Below, piece after piece: positions 61,367 through 64,000 of a stretch of 64,000 nt of DNA. Positions within the stretch are counted from its first letter, which is position 1. Every line of letters starts with the position of its first letter. The position numbers were made by a program, and so were the translations under genes. Source of the stretch: Amborella trichopoda (lineage: Eukaryota > Streptophyta > Magnoliopsida > Amborellales > Amborellaceae). Below the pieces are notes generated by a model. It was not told the origin of the DNA, made no database searches, and was given only the letters and a program-made list of their open reading frames with translations. The stretch covers positions 6,965,222 through 7,029,221 of the forward strand of contig NW_006494931.1 of NCBI RefSeq assembly GCF_000471905.2, in the 5' to 3' direction.

Positions 61367-61857
61367 TCCCCCTTACGTAACACACTGTCTGCCCCGCACA
61401 GCCACCTGCATCACCAACAGATGCACGGACGTGAGGGAACCCATGAGCCCCAACCCTCGAGTTCTCTCACACCCATTCATCAGCCAGCCAGCCCCCTCGA
61501 GAGGATAGCCAGAAGGAGGGACAACCAGATCCCATACCGGTCCTAAGAAAAAGAGAGAGAGAGTAGAGAGGTTGTGAGCCTAAAGAGAGTCTTTGTCCAA
61601 ACTATGCTGGCACACAGTCAGAGGGCTTCATGACTATTCTAAGAGGTCTAACAGCTCGGACATGTCCCCTGAACACTAAGCAACGAGGCTAGCATCCCAA
61701 AGTGGCACCGTCATAAAAAATCTCTCTCATTTTTTGTACCTATCCGCATGCCAAGAACCCTTGCATCCGTGCAGAGCTACCCAGCAGTTCTTCGAGAGAG
61801 GGTTCTCGTCCCGAACCCCAAGAGCCAAGTCCGACCAGGGAGGCCGCACCGCAATAG
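61161..61857. other. Downstream part of LTR-like region with TC microsatellite
   Basis: 61320-61372 is a (TC)n tract. 61700-61715 reads GTGGCACCGTCA, which could be a decayed primer-binding site after an LTR end, but only about ten bases agree with the usual gypsy pattern. The plus ORF 61274-61546 crosses the TC tract and is not a gene. Confidence 0.45.
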
Positions 61858-64000
61858 TGTAAGACCTACCCTTTGTAGTACTTTGGGCCCAAAAAGTTCC
61901 TGGGAGGTCTGATTGAGCTCAAATTTGGTCCCTGGTGTTTTTTCGAAATTTGAAATTCAATGAAAATAATATGGTATTGTTTTGAAAATCCTAGCATAGA
62001 CCTGTAGTTATAAGGTCTCTTGTTTTGCATGTTAGGAATTGGTCTTGAGAACCGAATTTTATCCTGATCATATCAAAAATTATCAAATGTGACAAAGCTT
62101 CGTGAGTGTCCTTATGGAATCCTAAACTACCCTATTTAGTCCTTTTAAAGTAGTTCAAGAACTTTTTCCAAGGTTGCCCAGTTTTAGGCTTATTTTGTAA
62201 TGTTTCTATAGTTTGGGGGTGTCTTAGGTACTGACAGGACCAGGTTGTTACTAGCTCTCTCCTTACGTGATTCGGGAATACAAGTACGTAAAAAATGATG
62301 TATAACATCATTGTCAACTCTCGAGCCTGCACTTAGGGCAGCCCGTCATTTCTCCCCCCATTTTCTCTCGTCTCTATTCCGTCAAACTCTCGGGCCTGCA
62401 CCAACATCAGGTTTGTCATCATTTACTCCTCACTCCTCTCCCCCTACTTGATAAATCGCTTGGGCACGCATCTAGGCGCGTGCCCATTATCTTCTCATCT
62501 CTTGTGCTTCTCCCTTTCCCATCAATGTTCTAAACTTGCTATTAGAGCACACCCATCATCTCGTCTACTTTTTGGACCCGCAACCAAAGAGAGATTCCAG
62601 TACCCTCTTTCCCATTTCACTCTCTCATTTCACTCATCTCTCATTTTCCCCCACATACATGAGCCCACGGCTTAGGCATGAGCTCAACACACACCTATGC
62701 ACATTAACACAAGGTGATCAAAGGGGATATGCTCCTTGTCAGTTCAAGCTATATGAAGCTCAAAACCTTGAGCTCATTAGCACCCTTTTCAAACCCTTTA
62801 GGTTTAAACCGTAAACTTGTTAACCCAGTGAAACCTTGGGTTCAGCTTCATAAATTTTGATGAATCCATACTATCCATACAAAACCCACTTTCAAACCAT
62901 CAAGCTTAAATAGAAAAAAATGATGATGATGCAGTTTACCCAAGTCATCATCATCGTAGAGGATGTTTTTATCCTTAATGTACCTGATCCCCAGTAGAGA
63001 CACATCCTTAAAGTGCCTCATTCCCAATGGAGGCAAACTGAGCATTTTTACAAGGATATCATTGACCGTAATATGCTCAAACACCACTGGAGATACATCC
63101 TTGCATAAGCTTCAAAATTGTAGTCAAGCCTATCATTTGGTTGATTCATGGCTCACAAAAATCACGGTTTCCACAATAGGCCCTCACGACTCAGAAAACC
63201 CATTGGCGTCCCAATCACCCCATCAACTTGGCTTATCGTCCCCATGAGTCAGGTAAACATCATCTCTTTATTCAAGAAATTACCCTATTCATTGAAATTT
63301 CATTCACCAACTCAAACACTACCAGAACCCATCCTAGGAACCTTTTTATCTGGGCTTCACGTAAACACTCCATTATGCCCATGAAAGCTATACCAAAACA
63401 TACCCTACTCATTTGAGCCTTCATAAGACGCCATGAGTAATACCATGCCTGAAGACTCACAGTGACCGTCAGTAGTAAATTATTCCTAGTGATCCACCAC
63501 TCCTAGTGGTCCGTTATCCTCAGCGGTCAATCACTTCAGTGATCCACAATTCGTTGTGGGTCATCATCCCCAGTGGTGCAGATATGCTATGACTAGTACA
63601 TGAAACATGATATACCTTCATCACCCAAGGAAGCCTTTCAATCCCCAGAAAGGTGACCATTCTTCAGCTTGAGGACATATTTATCCCTAGCCCTAGTGGG
63701 TTTTCAGACACAAGGAATCTCATAGTTCATTTAAAACCTCCATATCCTAGCAAGCATGCGTCATTCATCACCTTGCAAAACTCAAAAACATTTCCAGTGG
63801 TGTTCACCCTCATAATAAAAGCCTCACACATGGTATCCATTAACCCAGTGAGCTTTGGACATTTATAACCGCTCTACCCTTTTTATCATCAAGGAGGAGA
63901 CCTTCTCTTTTATAAAGACAGACACAATCATGAAATTGTGGGTAAAATCATCCAAAAAGAAAGAAGTCGGGCATGCTGAGCATCAGATGAGGATCATCAT
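61858..64000. other. Unassigned repetitive sequence; possible LTR start at 61858
   Basis: TGTAAGACCTACCC at 61858 looks like the start of a plant gypsy LTR, but no matching end or primer site was found. 62310-62580 has degenerate ~75-bp units (CTCGAGCCTGCAC, CTCGGGCCTGCACC, CTTGGGCACGCATC). 62980-63110 and 63470-63590 have phrases such as CCCCAGTAGAGACAC, CCTAGTGGTCC and CCCCAGTGGTGCAG, like those at 56270-56520. No gene recognised. Confidence 0.45.

Noticed and set aside
61700-61715. GTGGCACCGTCA as a primer-binding site ending an LTR
   Set aside because: Only about ten bases fit, and no matching site or LTR border was found in the other copy. Mentioned only as a possibility.

Overview
The window is repeat-dense DNA from a seed-plant nuclear genome, almost certainly heterochromatin. 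The evidence is Ty3/gypsy Tat-lineage retrotransposons with tRNA-Lys primer-binding sites, antisense ORFs resembling the plant mobile domain (PMD), and a 15-kb array of a ~177-bp satellite. I find no intact cellular gene. Every protein-like stretch is a broken retroelement gene or a chance reading of a repeat. One assembly gap of 291 N lies at 34256-34546.

Layout. (1) 1-8264, minus strand: 5' LTR, PBS, leader, truncated gag, protease, RT, RNase H, second (archaeal-type) RNase H and integrase of a Tat element. Its 3' end lies beyond the left edge. (2) 8265-23284: about 84 tandem ~177-bp monomers, each built around a 16-bp perfect palindrome, with local higher-order structure. (3) 23285-27705: an inverted copy of a non-coding block (minisatellites and GCGCCGG-type motifs) that recurs at 39.8-43.9 kb and 54.9-58.2 kb. 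(4) 27706-32839, minus strand: a second Tat-like gag-protease region without RT, RNase H or integrase. (5) 32840-34918, plus strand: an LTR, PBS and leader homologous to those of (1) but in opposite orientation and with an internally deleted LTR. It is followed by a 160-bp tandem repeat (35.2-35.8 kb). (6) 36250-39802, minus strand: a degenerate PMD-like ORF. (7) 39.8-47.6 kb: the non-coding block, an LTR-like promoter region with TATA box, and a ~54-bp CT-rich minisatellite. (8) 47640-51120, plus strand: another gag-protease region, the inverted relative of (4). (9) 51270-54921, minus strand: second PMD-like ORF. (10) 54.9-61.85 kb: the non-coding block, two further minisatellites and a second LTR-like promoter region. 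(11) 61.86-64 kb: unassigned repetitive sequence.

Regions (7)-(10) read best as one ~18-kb plus-strand element, possibly tandem with a partial copy to its left: LTR-like region, gag-protease, antisense PMD-like ORF, tandem-repeat block, LTR-like region, with no polymerase. Such an element would depend on a Tat element like (1) for RT and integrase. That dependence, and the idea that the satellite is centromeric or pericentromeric, are inferences.
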